Assembly (NCBI RefSeq): GCF_001984715.1
Contig: NZ_MSPR01000010.1
Coordinates: forward strand, 30,159-94,158
From: Streptococcus azizii
Lineage (GTDB): Bacteria > Bacillota > Bacilli > Lactobacillales > Streptococcaceae
Reading direction: 5' to 3'
DNA length: 64,000 nucleotides
Shown here: piece after piece, positions 1 to 8,807 of the stretch
Numbering within the stretch: position 1 is the first letter of the stretch
Layout of the letters: each line of letters starts with the position of its first letter
Notes under the pieces: generated by a model
What the model was told of the DNA's origin: nothing
The model's database searches: none
The model's input: only the letters and a program-made list of their open reading frames with translations
Translations under genes and position numbers: made by a program

Positions 1-1434
1 AATTCGTTGCTTTTGTCCCCCTGATAAGGAGACTCCCTTTTCCCCAATCAGCGTATCAAAGCCCTCTGGCATAGCAATAATATCATCATAAACCTGAGAT
101 AGCTTGGTTGCCTCTTCTACTTTTTCTCGTGATAAGGCAGGATTTCCGAAGCGAACATTTTCCAAAATGGTCGTTGCAAACAAGAATTGGTCTTGGGGGA
201 CGTATCCTATCAGCTGACGTAAATCAGATAAACGATAGTCACGAATATCGTGACCATTCAGCAAGATCCTACCAGCTGTTACATCGTGTTCACGTAAAAG
301 CAATTTTATCAAACTGGTTTTTCCTGCACCAGTTTGTCCCACTAATCCTAGAGTTTGTCCTTTTTCCAAGGTAAAATAAAGATCAGAAAGTGTCTCATCC
401 TCTTCGTAGCTAAATCGCTTTACATCATAGATTAAGCGCCCATTGGCAACATGCTCAACAGGATTTTCTGGATTTTTGATTGCCGACTCTTGGCTCAATA
501 GCGTCTGGATTCGCTCATAGGATACGCTACCACGTTGCACCATATTAAATAAGAATCCAACAGCCATTAGAGGCCAGACTAACATATCCAGATAGGTCAC
601 AAAAGTTACCAAATCTCCAACTGTCACCTGCTCTTGGTCAATCATAACAGCTCCAACCGTCAAGGTTAAGACATAGGAAGCGCCGATAAAGAGTAGGACC
701 AAGGGATTAAACAAGGCATCGTATCTCATGGTGTGCATATTTTTAGCAAAGGCCATCTCATTGACCTCTTGAAAGGCTCTCACTTCAGCCTCTTGATAGC
801 CAAAGGATTTACTGACCTTGATCCCTGCTACGCTCTCTTGCACCTTGTTATTTAGATCTGAAAAAGCTGTTTGAGACTCCTTAAAAGCCTCATGTGTTTT
901 CCGTCCTAACTTGCTGGTTGCAAGTGCCATAAAAGGTAGGGGAAGGACTGCAAGTAGGGTCATTTCCCACGAAATAGTGGTAAACATCATGAATAAGGTC
1001 ACAAAGGCTGTAATGGAAGCATCGACCGCAGACATGACACCACCACCTGCTAAACGGGTCAAAGAATTGATATCATTGGTCGCATGCGCCATCAAATCTC
1101 CTGTTCTATGCTTCTGATAAAAGGAGGGCGACATCTTGGTAAAGTGTTCAAACAAGCGGTAGCGAATGACTTGTCCCAAACGATAGGAAGTTCCCAGAAT
1201 ATACATCCGCCAAATATAGCGCAGACCATACATAGCAACGGCTGCTAGAACTAGATACAAGAGTTGTAAGAGTAAGTCAGTCTTGGTCAGATTGCCACGT
1301 GTAATGGCATCGATGACCTGCCCCATAATTTTCGGTGGAATCAAATTTAAAACAGCCACTAGGCTCAGGGAAAGTATCCCGATGAGATAGCGCCGTTTTT
1401 CTTCTTTAAAAAACCACCAAAGATTTTTTATCAT
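1..1434 (-). CDS. ABC exporter, fused membrane/ATPase subunit (C-terminus cut by window edge)
   Basis: Open frame of 478 codons starting at an ATG at 1434 (AAAGGA 11 nt upstream) and running off the left edge. The N-terminal two thirds is a type IV ABC exporter membrane domain starting MIKNLWWFFKEEKRRY. The nucleotide-binding domain follows with Walker A GQTGAGKTS, Q-loop region GYVPQDQFLF and signature LSGGQKQR at the very edge; Walker B and the H-loop lie outside. By family it resembles the YheI/YheH type of heterodimeric multidrug exporters, whose partner gene would be expected just beyond the edge. Substrate unknown; drug or lipid export is inferred from the family only. Confidence 0.9.
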   Translation of the reverse strand, partial: MIKNLWWFFKEEKRRYLIGILSLSLVAVLNLIPPKIMGQVIDAITRGNLTKTDLLLQLLYLVLAAVAMYGLRYIWRMYILGTSYRLGQVIRYRLFEHFTKMSPSFYQKHRTGDLMAHATNDINSLTRLAGGGVMSAVDASITAFVTLFMMFTTISWEMTLLAVLPLPFMALATSKLGRKTHEAFKESQTAFSDLNNKVQESVAGIKVSKSFGYQEAEVRAFQEVNEMAFAKNMHTMRYDALFNPLVLLFIGASYVLTLTVGAVMIDQEQVTVGDLVTFVTYLDMLVWPLMAVGFLFNMVQRGSVSYERIQTLLSQESAIKNPENPVEHVANGRLIYDVKRFSYEEDETLSDLYFTLEKGQTLGLVGQTGAGKTSLIKLLLREHDVTAGRILLNGHDIRDYRLSDLRQLIGYVPQDQFLFATTILENVRFGNPALSREKVEEATKLSQVYDDIIAMPEGFDTLIGEKGVSLSGGQKQRI

Positions 1435-1473
1435 TGATATGAATATCCTTTCCATTGCTCAATCTTTTATTTG

Positions 1474-1577
1474 ATACTCTTCGAAAATCAAAATTATCCG
1501 TTGTCAACTTGCCTTGATGAACTCCAGTTCTATCGTCGACTTCGTTTCCTAGGCTACTTTTGATTTTCATTGAGTAT
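1474..1577 (-). repeat. RUP-like miniature repeat, copy 1
   Basis: 104-bp element. Read on the minus strand it starts ATACTCAATGAAAATCAAAA and ends TTGATTTTCGAAGAGTAT, the terminal inverted repeats of the pneumococcal RUP family (about 107 bp, thought to be moved in trans by an IS630-type transposase). It lies between the ABC exporter gene and the MerR regulator and carries no open frame. Confidence 0.8.
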
Positions 1578-1810
1578 GAGTTGATGACGTAAAGAATCCT
1601 ATTCAAGACATAGCAAAAGTAGGAATTACATACCACCAACCCCCATTTAAAAGATACCTAATACTCGGTCGCTTTTTTAATGCCCTTTGTATCTTGATGA
1701 ATCGAACTCGGGCATAAAAATGAACCGGCGAGGCTACTGGTTGCCTAAGTCATCTGCTCCGATTCCCTATTTTTCTTTCCGTCCTCACATCTTAAATTGT
1801 TCCCACGGGG

Positions 1811-2203
1811 CTATTTTTGCTTTGCGTTTTTCATGGACTTCATTTCTTTCACCATAATTTTCTCGTAGTTATCAATCTTGTAGTCCAGCCGGCTAATGGC
1901 AGCTGATAGTTCATCAATCTTTTTCTGTAATTTTTCACGTTCAACAATCAAAATCGCACGACGCTCTTCTAGATGTTGATTGTCTCCGTCCTGACATAAG
2001 CTGATGTAGTCAATCAAACTTTCAACCGACACCCCAGCACTTCTAAAACAACGGACCAATTCTAAGGCTGCCACATCTCGCTCACCAAAATCACGGTTCC
2101 CTGCATGATTACGGTGAACTGGTGGAATCAAGCCAACTCGCTCATAGTAGCGGATCGTATCGCTCGACAAACCTAGTAAGTCACTGACTTTCTTAATATT
2201 CAT
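1811..2203 (-). CDS. MerR-family transcriptional regulator, NmlR/AdhR-like
   Basis: 130-residue protein. The N-terminal helix-turn-helix (about 3-23, VSDLLGLSSDTIRYYERVGL) and wing are typical of MerR, followed by a long dimerisation coiled coil (about 80-120). A cysteine at residue 52 in ELVRCFRSAGVSVESL matches the single conserved cysteine of the NmlR/AdhR group, which responds to aldehydes, NO or thiol stress. The ATG at 2203 was chosen because AGAGGT lies 6 nt upstream; an in-frame ATG 14 codons earlier has no such site. In pneumococcus nmlR sits beside adhC, but no dehydrogenase gene is adjacent here, so its target is not evident. Confidence 0.88.
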   Translation of the reverse strand: MNIKKVSDLLGLSSDTIRYYERVGLIPPVHRNHAGNRDFGERDVAALELVRCFRSAGVSVESLIDYISLCQDGDNQHLEERRAILIVEREKLQKKIDELSAAISRLDYKIDNYEKIMVKEMKSMKNAKQK

Positions 2204-2237
2204 CTGTTTACCTCTTTTCTCTACCAGTATACACCTT

Positions 2238-2398
2238 ATACTCAATAAAAATCAAAAGGATACGTCGTCAAGAGTCTCGGTGAACGCCAGTTCTACCTTC
2301 GCCTTCGATATAATGAAATTAGCGGTGCTAATCTCATTTCCAACCTTTCACAATTCTTAATTGTGAAAGCTAGTCTACTTTTGATTTTTATTGAGTAT
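2238..2398 (+). repeat. RUP-like repeat with hairpin modules, copy 2
   Basis: 161-bp element bounded by ATACTCAATAAAAATCAAAA and TTTTGATTTTTATTGAGTAT. The interior holds AGGATACGTCGTCAAGAGTC, found again in other copies, plus two hairpin modules not present in copy 1: one around TTAGCGGTGCTAA and one around TTTCACAATTCTTAATTGTGAAA. Confidence 0.75.
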
Positions 2399-2506
2399 TA
2401 GAGTCCACTCCAAGTCAAAAGAAAGAAGAAAGGGAGTGGGACTCAATCGTGATTCCGAAGTAATCCATGATCCTCACTCCTGTATTCCTTGATGTGAAAT
2501 AAACTA

Positions 2507-2540
2507 ATACTCAATAAAAATTAACAGTAAACTAGCTTCG
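2507..2540 (+). repeat. Truncated RUP-like end
   Basis: ATACTCAATAAAAATTAACA resembles the left end of the RUP-like repeats, but no matching right end follows before dapA. Probably a decayed or solo end. Confidence 0.45.
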
Positions 2541-2576
2541 TTTTTAGGCGAAGTTGTATTTTTATCCGCAACTTCC

Positions 2577-3458
2577 CTATTTCTCCATGACATCGACAAT
2601 CGCCGCCGCTTCTTCCTCGGTACAAGCAAGGAGTGGTAGGCGCAGAGGCCCCACCTCAAACCCTCGATGATTGAGAACAGCTTTAAGGGGGGCTGGACTC
2701 GTTGTTGAAAAAAGTGCCTCTACTTTAGGGAGCAACCTGCGTTGGATAGCGGCAGCTTCTACCACATTTCCCTTGTCTAGGGCCTCAAACATCGCATAAA
2801 AATCATCTCCATTGGTATGGGCAGCGACACTCACCACACCTTGAGCACCTAAAGCCTTAGCATGGAAGGCCTCACCATCTTCACCTGTATAGACCAGAAA
2901 ATCTTCCGGTGCATTTTCTACAAGATGGGAAATACTAGCGACACCTGTACAGTCCTTAATCGCAATGATATTGGGATGTTGAGCCAAGCGTAGCGATGTT
3001 TCTACCGTCAAGCCAGCCACTGTACGTCCTGGTACATTATATACCATAATCGGAAGACTGCTAGCATCAGCAATCGCTTTATAATGCTGATACAATCCTT
3101 CTTGGGTAGGCTTATTATAGTAGGGAGTTACGGCAAGTCCAGCCGCAAATCCACCAAAAGCTGCCACCTCACGCGCAAAGGCAATCGAATCTCGCGTATC
3201 GTTGGTCCCAATCCCTGCAATCAAGGGTACACGACCTGCCACAATCCGCTGAACGTGCGCAAAAAGCTCTAGTTCTTCCTCATGGGTTAGAGTTGGACTT
3301 TCCCCGGTTGTCCCCGCTAAAATCAGACCCTCAGTGTGGTGCGAAAGTAAATGTTCAATCAACTTAGGCAATGCCTTAAAGTTGATACTTCCGTCCTCGC
3401 GAAAAGGCGTTACAAGCGCCGTAATAATACGTGCTTTTCTCAAATCTTCTACTGACAT
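2577..3458 (-). CDS. dapA: 4-hydroxy-tetrahydrodipicolinate synthase
   Basis: 293 residues, normal length for DapA. It condenses pyruvate with aspartate semialdehyde in the lysine/diaminopimelate branch feeding peptidoglycan. Visible features: the AGTTGES loop (about 49-54), the catalytic tyrosine in VYNVPGRT (Y140) and the Schiff-base lysine in IAIKDCTG (K168). AGGAGG lies just before the ATG. It follows asd by 27 bp on the same strand, so the two genes for consecutive steps are probably co-transcribed from the promoter region upstream of asd. Confidence 0.97.
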   Translation of the reverse strand: MSVEDLRKARIITALVTPFREDGSINFKALPKLIEHLLSHHTEGLILAGTTGESPTLTHEEELELFAHVQRIVAGRVPLIAGIGTNDTRDSIAFAREVAAFGGFAAGLAVTPYYNKPTQEGLYQHYKAIADASSLPIMVYNVPGRTVAGLTVETSLRLAQHPNIIAIKDCTGVASISHLVENAPEDFLVYTGEDGEAFHAKALGAQGVVSVAAHTNGDDFYAMFEALDKGNVVEAAAIQRRLLPKVEALFSTTSPAPLKAVLNHRGFEVGPLRLPLLACTEEEAAAIVDVMEK

Positions 3459-3485
3459 TTTCTTCCTCCTAAGTGATGATCTCGT

Positions 3486-4562
3486 TTAGTTTACGGTGAA
3501 CACAAGTTCTTGAGTCGGGCGAACCAAACCGCGTGCGTGAAGCGTTTCAGCAATTTGAACAGAATTCCAGGCAGCTCCCTTCAAGAGATTATCAGACACA
3601 ACCCACATATGGATACCTTTTTCAGCATCCAAATCTTTACGGATGCGACCAACAAAGGTTTCACGTCTCCCCACCGCATTGATGGCCTGTGGGTAAATCT
3701 GATGTGCCACATCATCTTCTAAAACCGCGCCTGGAAAAGCTGCAATAGCAGCCTTCACTTCTTCAATTTGCGCTACTTCCCTCGTTTCAATATAGACAGA
3801 CTCTGAGTGAGCAGATAAGACTGGGATACGAACACAAGTCGCAGAGACAGCGATGCTGTCATCTTCCATGATTTTTTTCGTTTCCTTGGTCATTTTCATC
3901 TCTTCGTAGGTATAATCATTATCCGTAAAGAGGTCAATTTGTGGTAGAGCATTAAAGCCAATCGGATAATGCTTTTTATCACCACCAGACGGCAAGATAT
4001 TGGCTACTACATCTTTCGGGGCTACACCGTCATTTAAAACGGCCCGCAACTGTTCCTGAGTTTCCAAAATGGCTCCCATACCTGCTCCTGATACGGCCTG
4101 ATAGGTTGATACGATAATCCGATTCAAACCCCATTTTTGACGAATTGGCTCTAATGCCACCATCATCTGGATAGTGGAACAATTCGGACAAGCAATAATT
4201 CCCTTATGAGCATCGAGCGCATGTGCATTAACCTCAGGTACGACAAGTGGTACATCTGGATTTTGGCGGAAATAAGAGGTGTTATCAACCACAACAGCCC
4301 CTGCCTTGACCGCATAAGGAGCATACTTGGCAGAAGTTGACCCTCCCGCAGAAAACAGTGCAATGTCGACACCATCAAAGGCATCTTCTGTTGTTTCTTC
4401 TATCGTTATTTCCTGTCCTTTAAACGGCAAAGTCTTACCGGCTGAACGAGCAGAAGCCAAATAGCGTACCTTGTCAATCGGTAAAGTAGATTCTTCCAAC
4501 ATCTGAATCATTTGCGCCCCTACGGCACCAGTTGCACCAACAATGGCTACTGTATATCCCAT
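3486..4562 (-). CDS. asd: Aspartate-semialdehyde dehydrogenase
   Basis: 358 residues, full length. Reduces aspartyl phosphate with NADPH to aspartate semialdehyde, the branch point to lysine, threonine and methionine. The nucleotide-binding loop GATGAVG is at 9-15, and the catalytic cysteine is in [10 protein letters not shown] (C128), as in other Gram-positive enzymes. It is the first gene of an asd-dapA pair. The minus-strand region upstream holds a structured RNA ending in a terminator (4678-4813), matching the described asd RNA motif of lactic acid bacteria. Confidence 0.97.
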   Translation of the reverse strand: MGYTVAIVGATGAVGAQMIQMLEESTLPIDKVRYLASARSAGKTLPFKGQEITIEETTEDAFDGVDIALFSAGGSTSAKYAPYAVKAGAVVVDNTSYFRQNPDVPLVVPEVNAHALDAHKGIIACPNCSTIQMMVALEPIRQKWGLNRIIVSTYQAVSGAGMGAILETQEQLRAVLNDGVAPKDVVANILPSGGDKKHYPIGFNALPQIDLFTDNDYTYEEMKMTKETKKIMEDDSIAVSATCVRIPVLSAHSESVYIETREVAQIEEVKAAIAAFPGAVLEDDVAHQIYPQAINAVGRRETFVGRIRKDLDAEKGIHMWVVSDNLLKGAAWNSVQIAETLHARGLVRPTQELVFTVN

Positions 4563-4677
4563 AAACTACCCCTTTTTTCAATTTTCTAAACATTTGTATA
4601 TACCTGCTATTATATACTTTTTTCTAATAAATGAAAAGACCCTCACAGGATTCTTGAAAAAGAGTACAAATAATAGC

Positions 4678-4704
4678 AAAAAAGACCAAGATTTCTCTCA
4701 GTCT
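4678..4704 (-). terminator. Intrinsic terminator of the asd-motif RNA
   Basis: On the minus strand a 9-bp stem (AGACTGAGA with TCTTGGTCT, two G-T pairs), GAAA loop, then a run of T. It lies about 115 bp upstream of the asd start codon, so read-through or a second promoter would be needed for asd expression from this start. Confidence 0.75.
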
Positions 4705-4813
4705 AAGGGCACTTTCGTGTGATAAGCAGGTTCACACAACTTATCAAGGTCCGCTCCTGCGTTTTGACCTCCCTAGCGTGAAAGTGGCTACTGCCACGTT
4801 CGGCTCATCGCAT
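4678..4813 (-). ncRNA. asd-motif RNA (cis leader or small RNA)
   Basis: About 136 nt predicted from a strong promoter (4820-4847) to an intrinsic terminator (4678-4704). The asd RNA motif is a published structure found upstream of asd in streptococci and relatives and detected as a small RNA in S. pyogenes; position and gene partner fit. Seen here: a GTGGC-AGTA-GCCAC hairpin, and interleaved pairings GATAAG/CTTATC and GTGT/ACAC in the order 1,2,1',2', which would make a pseudoknot. The terminator stem is AGACTGAGA/TCTTGGTCT with a GAAA loop, then a T run. Whether it attenuates asd or acts as a separate RNA cannot be told from sequence. The assignment rests on memory of the motif and on context. 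Confidence 0.72.
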
Positions 4814-4819
4814 GACTTC

Positions 4820-4847
4820 ATTATAACAGATTTTTCTAGGAATGCAA
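4820..4847 (-). promoter_or_regulatory. Promoter of the asd-motif RNA
   Basis: Minus-strand -35 TTGCAT (4842-4847), 16-nt spacer, extended -10 TGTTATAAT (hexamer at 4820-4825). The start point would be near 4813. Confidence 0.72.
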
Positions 4848-5145
4848 GAGCTCTACTACTTTTTCCTCTCCTGGTTGAATCACAACCTCCACCGTATCCC
4901 CTGCCTCTCTCCCAATTTTTTGACAAATCTTCTTCGGGATACCGATGATGTGGCAAAGCTCCCCTTCATTCCTGACTCCCATATTGACAAGGGAACCCTC
5001 ATAGGATTCCCTATCAAAAAATACTTGAACCTTGAGACGTCCCTTACCAGATTCCTCTCGAATATCATAGGGAAAAGACAATATAGAATCTTCCTTTATC
5101 TAACACAGGATGAATCTTAGCTTGAAATCTATATTCTTTATTCAT
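4836..5145 (-). pseudogene. DUF1905-domain protein, frameshifted
   Basis: The reading frame from the ATG at 5145 (AGGA 8 nt upstream) encodes MNKEYRFQAKIHPVLDKGRF then IVF, and stops shortly after a TTTT run (plus coordinates 5073-5076). The next frame continues FPYDIREESGKGRLKVQVFF to 4836. Removing one T joins them into IVFPYDIREE, a normal DUF1905 beta-barrel protein of about 102 residues with the family ending KIGREAGDTVEVVI. It is therefore a +1 homopolymer frameshift, a genuine mutation or a sequencing error. The downstream part could start at a TTG (5081) but would lack the first strand. It sits 7 bp behind the alkD-like gene, probably in one transcript. Function unknown. Confidence 0.75.
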
Positions 5146-5152
5146 TCTTTTC

Positions 5153-5806
5153 CTACAGATACTTACTAGCTTCACGAATACTAAGGGGAGCTAGAGTTTC
5201 CTCATGCTGTGCAATAAAATTCCTTACCCATGTTGGGTTGACTTTGGAATAGTCTCGTAAACTCCAGCCAATGGCCTTGTTGATGAAAAACTCTGCCTGC
5301 CCAAGATTGTTGATTAAAATCTTTTCCAACAAATCCGTATCCGTGTCCTGCTTCCGCAATAATTGATGATTGATCGCAACCCTACGCAACCAAATATTAT
5401 CAGAAAGGCTCCAATCTAGTAGGACGGACTTGACTTCTGGGTAGCGAAACGCAATGTCACCAACTAATTCATCCAAGCCATCCACTGAATCCCACCACGA
5501 GTTCCTTGTTATCAATCTTTCCAGACGAGGCAAATCCTCTGGAGTTAACATATGCTTATTCATGATAAGATAATCAATCGCAACATAGTGCATTTCTCTA
5601 TAGCAACTCTCCCAAGCCTGCTCAATAAAGGTCCAATGAAGTGTTTTTTGCTTATAGGGTTTTAAAAATTCCTTGGTTATCTTTCTGCGTACTGGCGTTC
5701 TCACCCCTAAAAAAAGAAATTGATGCCGAAGGTAGGCCGCCATTTTCTCTGCATCTTTTGCAGAAGCAACCGCCTCTAATTGTTGTTGGATTACCTCTAC
5801 CTTCAT
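5153..5806 (-). CDS. DNA alkylation repair protein, AlkD-like
   Basis: 217 residues built of HEAT-like helical repeats. The block NSWWDSVD (about 103-110) and the later tryptophan in AIGWSLRDYSK correspond to the Trp/Asp DNA-binding cleft of AlkD glycosylases, which excise positively charged alkylated purines. The C-terminus IREASKYL is also typical. ATG at 5806 with GAGGGGAT upstream. It is followed 7 bp later by the broken DUF1905 gene. A short open remnant ends directly before the start (5807-5896). Confidence 0.92.
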   Translation of the reverse strand: MKVEVIQQQLEAVASAKDAEKMAAYLRHQFLFLGVRTPVRRKITKEFLKPYKQKTLHWTFIEQAWESCYREMHYVAIDYLIMNKHMLTPEDLPRLERLITRNSWWDSVDGLDELVGDIAFRYPEVKSVLLDWSLSDNIWLRRVAINHQLLRKQDTDTDLLEKILINNLGQAEFFINKAIGWSLRDYSKVNPTWVRNFIAQHEETLAPLSIREASKYL

Positions 5807-6228
5807 CTATTTATCCCCTCTATCAAACTTTTTTTGTAGCCAGACAATATCGTACCACTGGTCAAATGTAGCGTCAACCTTTTGCCATGGGCTACCCTAT
5901 CATGATTCGCACACAGTCAATCGCTTCGCTCCTTCTACCTTGTGCAAACAAAATGTTCTACATGTATATTTTAACATACCATTCGTCTTAAATAAAGTTT
6001 GAGAAGTAGGACGTTCAACTCACTATCAAGAAAATAAACATCCTCCCTCTCATGACTATTTCCCTATGTATCTACCAACCATAGTGAGGAAGGAAGCCAG
6101 CCCGCCAGCTGCATAAAAAAATGGGAGTTTGTTCTGACTGATGCTAGTTATAGCTAATCCCTTTAAAGATAACTGTTCCAGCTCCAAAAGTAAGTACACC
6201 TTTGGAGCTGGAAACAATTTTTTAATCA
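5807..6228. other. Gene-free interval with a coding remnant and a terminator hairpin
   Basis: 422 bp between alkD and fhs. On the minus strand 5807-5896 reads as 29 codons ending GDK-stop right at the alkD ATG, with composition like a real C-terminus (PWQKVDATFDQWYDIVWL), but the frame is closed upstream. A 13-bp perfect hairpin lies at 6176-6213. Nothing else was recognised. Confidence 0.4.
6176..6213 (-). terminator. Hairpin downstream of fhs
   Basis: Perfect 13-bp stem TTCCAGCTCCAAA / TTTGGAGCTGGAA with a 12-nt loop, 16 bp past the fhs stop. On the plus strand it is followed by CAATTTTTTAATC, on the minus strand by few T, so it may stop transcription in either direction. Confidence 0.6.
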
Positions 6229-7899
6229 TTAGAATAGACCAATCGCTGTGCCATCCCCTGCCACATCCATATTTAGGGCAGCAGGCAACTTAGGTAGACC
6301 TGGCATAGTCATGACATCTCCTGTAAGAGCTACGATGAAGCCTGCTCCCAATTTAGGGACAAATTCACGAATAGTAACCTCAAAGTTGTCAGGCGCACCA
6401 AGGGCTGTTGGATCATCTGAAAAACTGTATTGTGTTTTAGCCATGCAGACAGGGAGTTTATCCCATCCCTGCTGAGCAAATGCTGCTAATTGAGTACGAG
6501 CTTTCTTTTCAAATACCACTCCTGTTCCACCGTAAATCTCCGTCACAATCTTAGTCACTTTTGTTTCCAAGCTATCCTCTTCTTGATAGAGACGTTTATA
6601 GTTGGCGGGACTCGTTGCAATCGTTTGGACAAGAGTTTCTGCAAGTTCCACTCCACCTTCAGCACCATTTGCCCAGACACTTGTAAGCTCAACAGGTACC
6701 TCTATTGCGGCACAGAGCTCTTTTAGGGTCGCAATTTCTGCGGGTGTGTCTGATACAAATTCATTGATGGCAACGACTGCTGGAAGACCATATTTCTTCA
6801 CATTTTCAACATGGCGTTTGAGATTTGCAAACCCTAATCGGACTGCCTCAACATTTTCCTCTGAAAGATTGTCTTTTGCTACACCACCATGCATTTTTAG
6901 GGCGCGAAGAGTTGCGACAATCACAACTGCATCCGGAGCCTTTGGCAGGTTGGGGGTTTTTATATCTAGGAATTTTTCTGCCCCAAGATCCGCACCAAAT
7001 CCTGCCTCGGTCACTACATAATCTGCCAAGCGAAGTGCTGTAGCAGTCGCTAAAACAGAATTGCAGCCATGAGCGATATTGGCAAAGGGACCACCATGCA
7101 CAAAGGCAGGTGTACCGTAAATGGTCTGAACAATATTCGGTTTAAGGGCTTCTTTCAAGAGCAGGGTCAAGGCTCCTTCGACTGCTAAATCTCTGACATA
7201 AACTGGACTGCGATCAAAACGATAACCGATGACAATATTTGCAAGGCGCTCCTTCAAATCAGTCAAATCTGTTGCGAGACACAAAATGGCCATAATTTCA
7301 GAAGCAACTGTAATGTCAAAACCGTCCTCACGCGGAATACCATTTAAGGGACTACCCAAGCCAATGGTCACCTTGCGCAGAGCGCGATCATTCAAATCTA
7401 CCACGCGCTTCCAGATAATCCGACGTTGATCAATCCCCAAACTATTTCCTTGGTGAATGTGGTTATCTATCAGGGCAGAAAGAGCATTATTGGCAGTTGT
7501 AATGGCATGCATGTCACCTGTAAAGTGCAGATTGATGTCTTCCATTGGCAAGACTTGGGCATGTCCACCACCAGCAGCGCCTCCCTTAATCCCCATCACA
7601 GGACCGAGCGATGGCTCGCGAAGGGCAATCATGGTTTTTTTACCAATCTTAGAAAGCGCATCAGCTAGACCGATGGTCACTGTGGATTTTCCCTCCCCAG
7701 CAGGTGTCGGATTGATAGCCGTTACTAAGATTAGCTTGCCAAGCGCATGTTCCTTGACTGCTTCTATCTTTTCAAAGGATAATTTGGCCTTGTATTTTCC
7801 ATATAATTCCAAATCATCATCACCAATCCCTACTTTTTTGACAACCTCTCCAATCGGTTGTAACACTACGCTTTGTGCAATTTCAATATCTGTTTTCAT
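6229..7899 (-). CDS. fhs: Formate-tetrahydrofolate ligase
   Basis: 556 residues from the ATG at 7899, chosen because GGGAG precedes it and the length then matches the family; an ATG 4 codons earlier would extend it. It makes 10-formyl-tetrahydrofolate from formate, THF and ATP, supplying one-carbon units for purines and formyl-Met-tRNA. The ATP-binding loop [11 protein letters not shown] is at about 63-73, with later blocks typical of FTHFS ([30 protein letters not shown]). Monocistronic, with a hairpin behind it. Confidence 0.98.
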   Translation of the reverse strand: MKTDIEIAQSVVLQPIGEVVKKVGIGDDDLELYGKYKAKLSFEKIEAVKEHALGKLILVTAINPTPAGEGKSTVTIGLADALSKIGKKTMIALREPSLGPVMGIKGGAAGGGHAQVLPMEDINLHFTGDMHAITTANNALSALIDNHIHQGNSLGIDQRRIIWKRVVDLNDRALRKVTIGLGSPLNGIPREDGFDITVASEIMAILCLATDLTDLKERLANIVIGYRFDRSPVYVRDLAVEGALTLLLKEALKPNIVQTIYGTPAFVHGGPFANIAHGCNSVLATATALRLADYVVTEAGFGADLGAEKFLDIKTPNLPKAPDAVVIVATLRALKMHGGVAKDNLSEENVEAVRLGFANLKRHVENVKKYGLPAVVAINEFVSDTPAEIATLKELCAAIEVPVELTSVWANGAEGGVELAETLVQTIATSPANYKRLYQEEDSLETKVTKIVTEIYGGTGVVFEKKARTQLAAFAQQGWDKLPVCMAKTQYSFSDDPTALGAPDNFEVTIREFVPKLGAGFIVALTGDVMTMPGLPKLPAALNMDVAGDGTAIGLF

Positions 7900-8080
7900 A
7901 GCAACTCCCATCTGTTTGTTGAAAGTAGTATATCAAAAACTTCACGAAAGCGCATGTTTTTAGAATAGATTATTTTTAACGTACGGTTTTTACCCACGAT
8001 AGTGATAAGATTTAAAACATCATTCGTTTATCTTCCGTATTTCCCTCCTATCTCTACTGATAGAAAGTCGCTCCTAAAAC

Positions 8081-8109
8081 TTTACCTAAAACGGATTTTC
8101 TAGTACAAT
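8081..8109 (+). promoter_or_regulatory. coaB promoter, apparently leaderless
   Basis: -35 TTTACC (8081-8086), 17-nt spacer, -10 TACAAT (8104-8109). Only 7 nt separate the -10 box from the coaB ATG (8117) and no Shine-Dalgarno is visible, so the mRNA probably begins at or next to the start codon. Confidence 0.6.
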
Positions 8110-8116
8110 AGACAGT

Positions 8117-8806
8117 ATGAAAATTTTGATTACATCTGGCGGAACCAGTGAAGCCATTGACCGTGTCCGCTCTATCACTAATCATGCTACAGGTAGCCTA
8201 GGAAAAATCATGGCTGAGAAATGCTTAGCTGCTCAGCTTGAGGTGACCCTAGTGACCACAAAGACAGCTATCAAGCCATCGTATCAGGACGGTTTGACCA
8301 TTGTTGAGATTACCGATGTCGCAAGTCTCATTCATACCCTAGAAGAGCTAGTCCCGCTGCACGATGTCATGATTCACAGTATGGCCGTGTCGGACTACAG
8401 CCCTGTTTATATGACTGGTCTTGAGCAGGTAAAGATGGCTCCGAATCTCGAAAGTCTACTAGATGAGACCAATGCTGAGGAAAAAATTTCCTCAAACGAC
8501 GAGTACCAAGTGCTTTTTCTCAAAAGGACGCCGAAAGCCATCTCCCTTATCAAGCAGTGGAATCCGGATATTCTGCTAATTGGTTTTAAACTCTTGGTAA
8601 ATGTCTCACAGGATGAACTCTTTCGGGTGGCACGTGACAGCCTCATCAAAAATCAGGCAGACTATGTCCTTGCAAATGATTTAACGGACATCGGACCAAA
8701 CAGACACAAGGCCTACCTGCTCACCCAAGAACAGGTCTACCCTGCCCACACTAAGGAAGAAATCGCAGACATCATCCTTGAAAAAATAGTAAAAAAAAGG
8801 AGATAG
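8117..8806 (+). CDS. coaB: Phosphopantothenate-cysteine ligase
   Basis: 229 residues. Joins 4'-phosphopantothenate and cysteine in CoA synthesis. Streptococci carry this activity as a separate CoaB-only protein, not as the CoaBC fusion, and that is what is seen. N-terminal nucleotide-binding motif ITSGGTSEAIDRVRSITN and the GSLG turn, then the D-x-x-I-H-S-M-A-V-S-D-Y segment near residue 77. Only 1 bp separates it from coaC, so they form an operon with panT. The start has no ribosome site and lies directly after a -10 box. Confidence 0.95.
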   Translation: MKILITSGGTSEAIDRVRSITNHATGSLGKIMAEKCLAAQLEVTLVTTKTAIKPSYQDGLTIVEITDVASLIHTLEELVPLHDVMIHSMAVSDYSPVYMTGLEQVKMAPNLESLLDETNAEEKISSNDEYQVLFLKRTPKAISLIKQWNPDILLIGFKLLVNVSQDELFRVARDSLIKNQADYVLANDLTDIGPNRHKAYLLTQEQVYPAHTKEEIADIILEKIVKKRR

Positions 8807-8807
8807 T

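Larger units (their letters stand above)
2204..2576. other. Gene-free interval with RUP-like repeats
   Basis: The 373-bp gap between dapA and the MerR gene is mostly repeat: a long RUP-like copy (2238-2398), an imperfect inverted repeat GAGTCCACTCC (from 2401) with GGAGTGGGACTC about 20 nt later, and a truncated RUP end starting at 2507. No convincing open frame. Confidence 0.6.

Noticed and set aside
6602..7021. 139-codon open frame on the plus strand
   Set aside because: It lies wholly opposite fhs, whose protein is unmistakable; no ribosome site or family resemblance.
7900..8116. Riboswitch in the fhs-coaB gap
   Set aside because: No conserved THF or other riboswitch core or terminator was recognised in this divergent 217-bp region.
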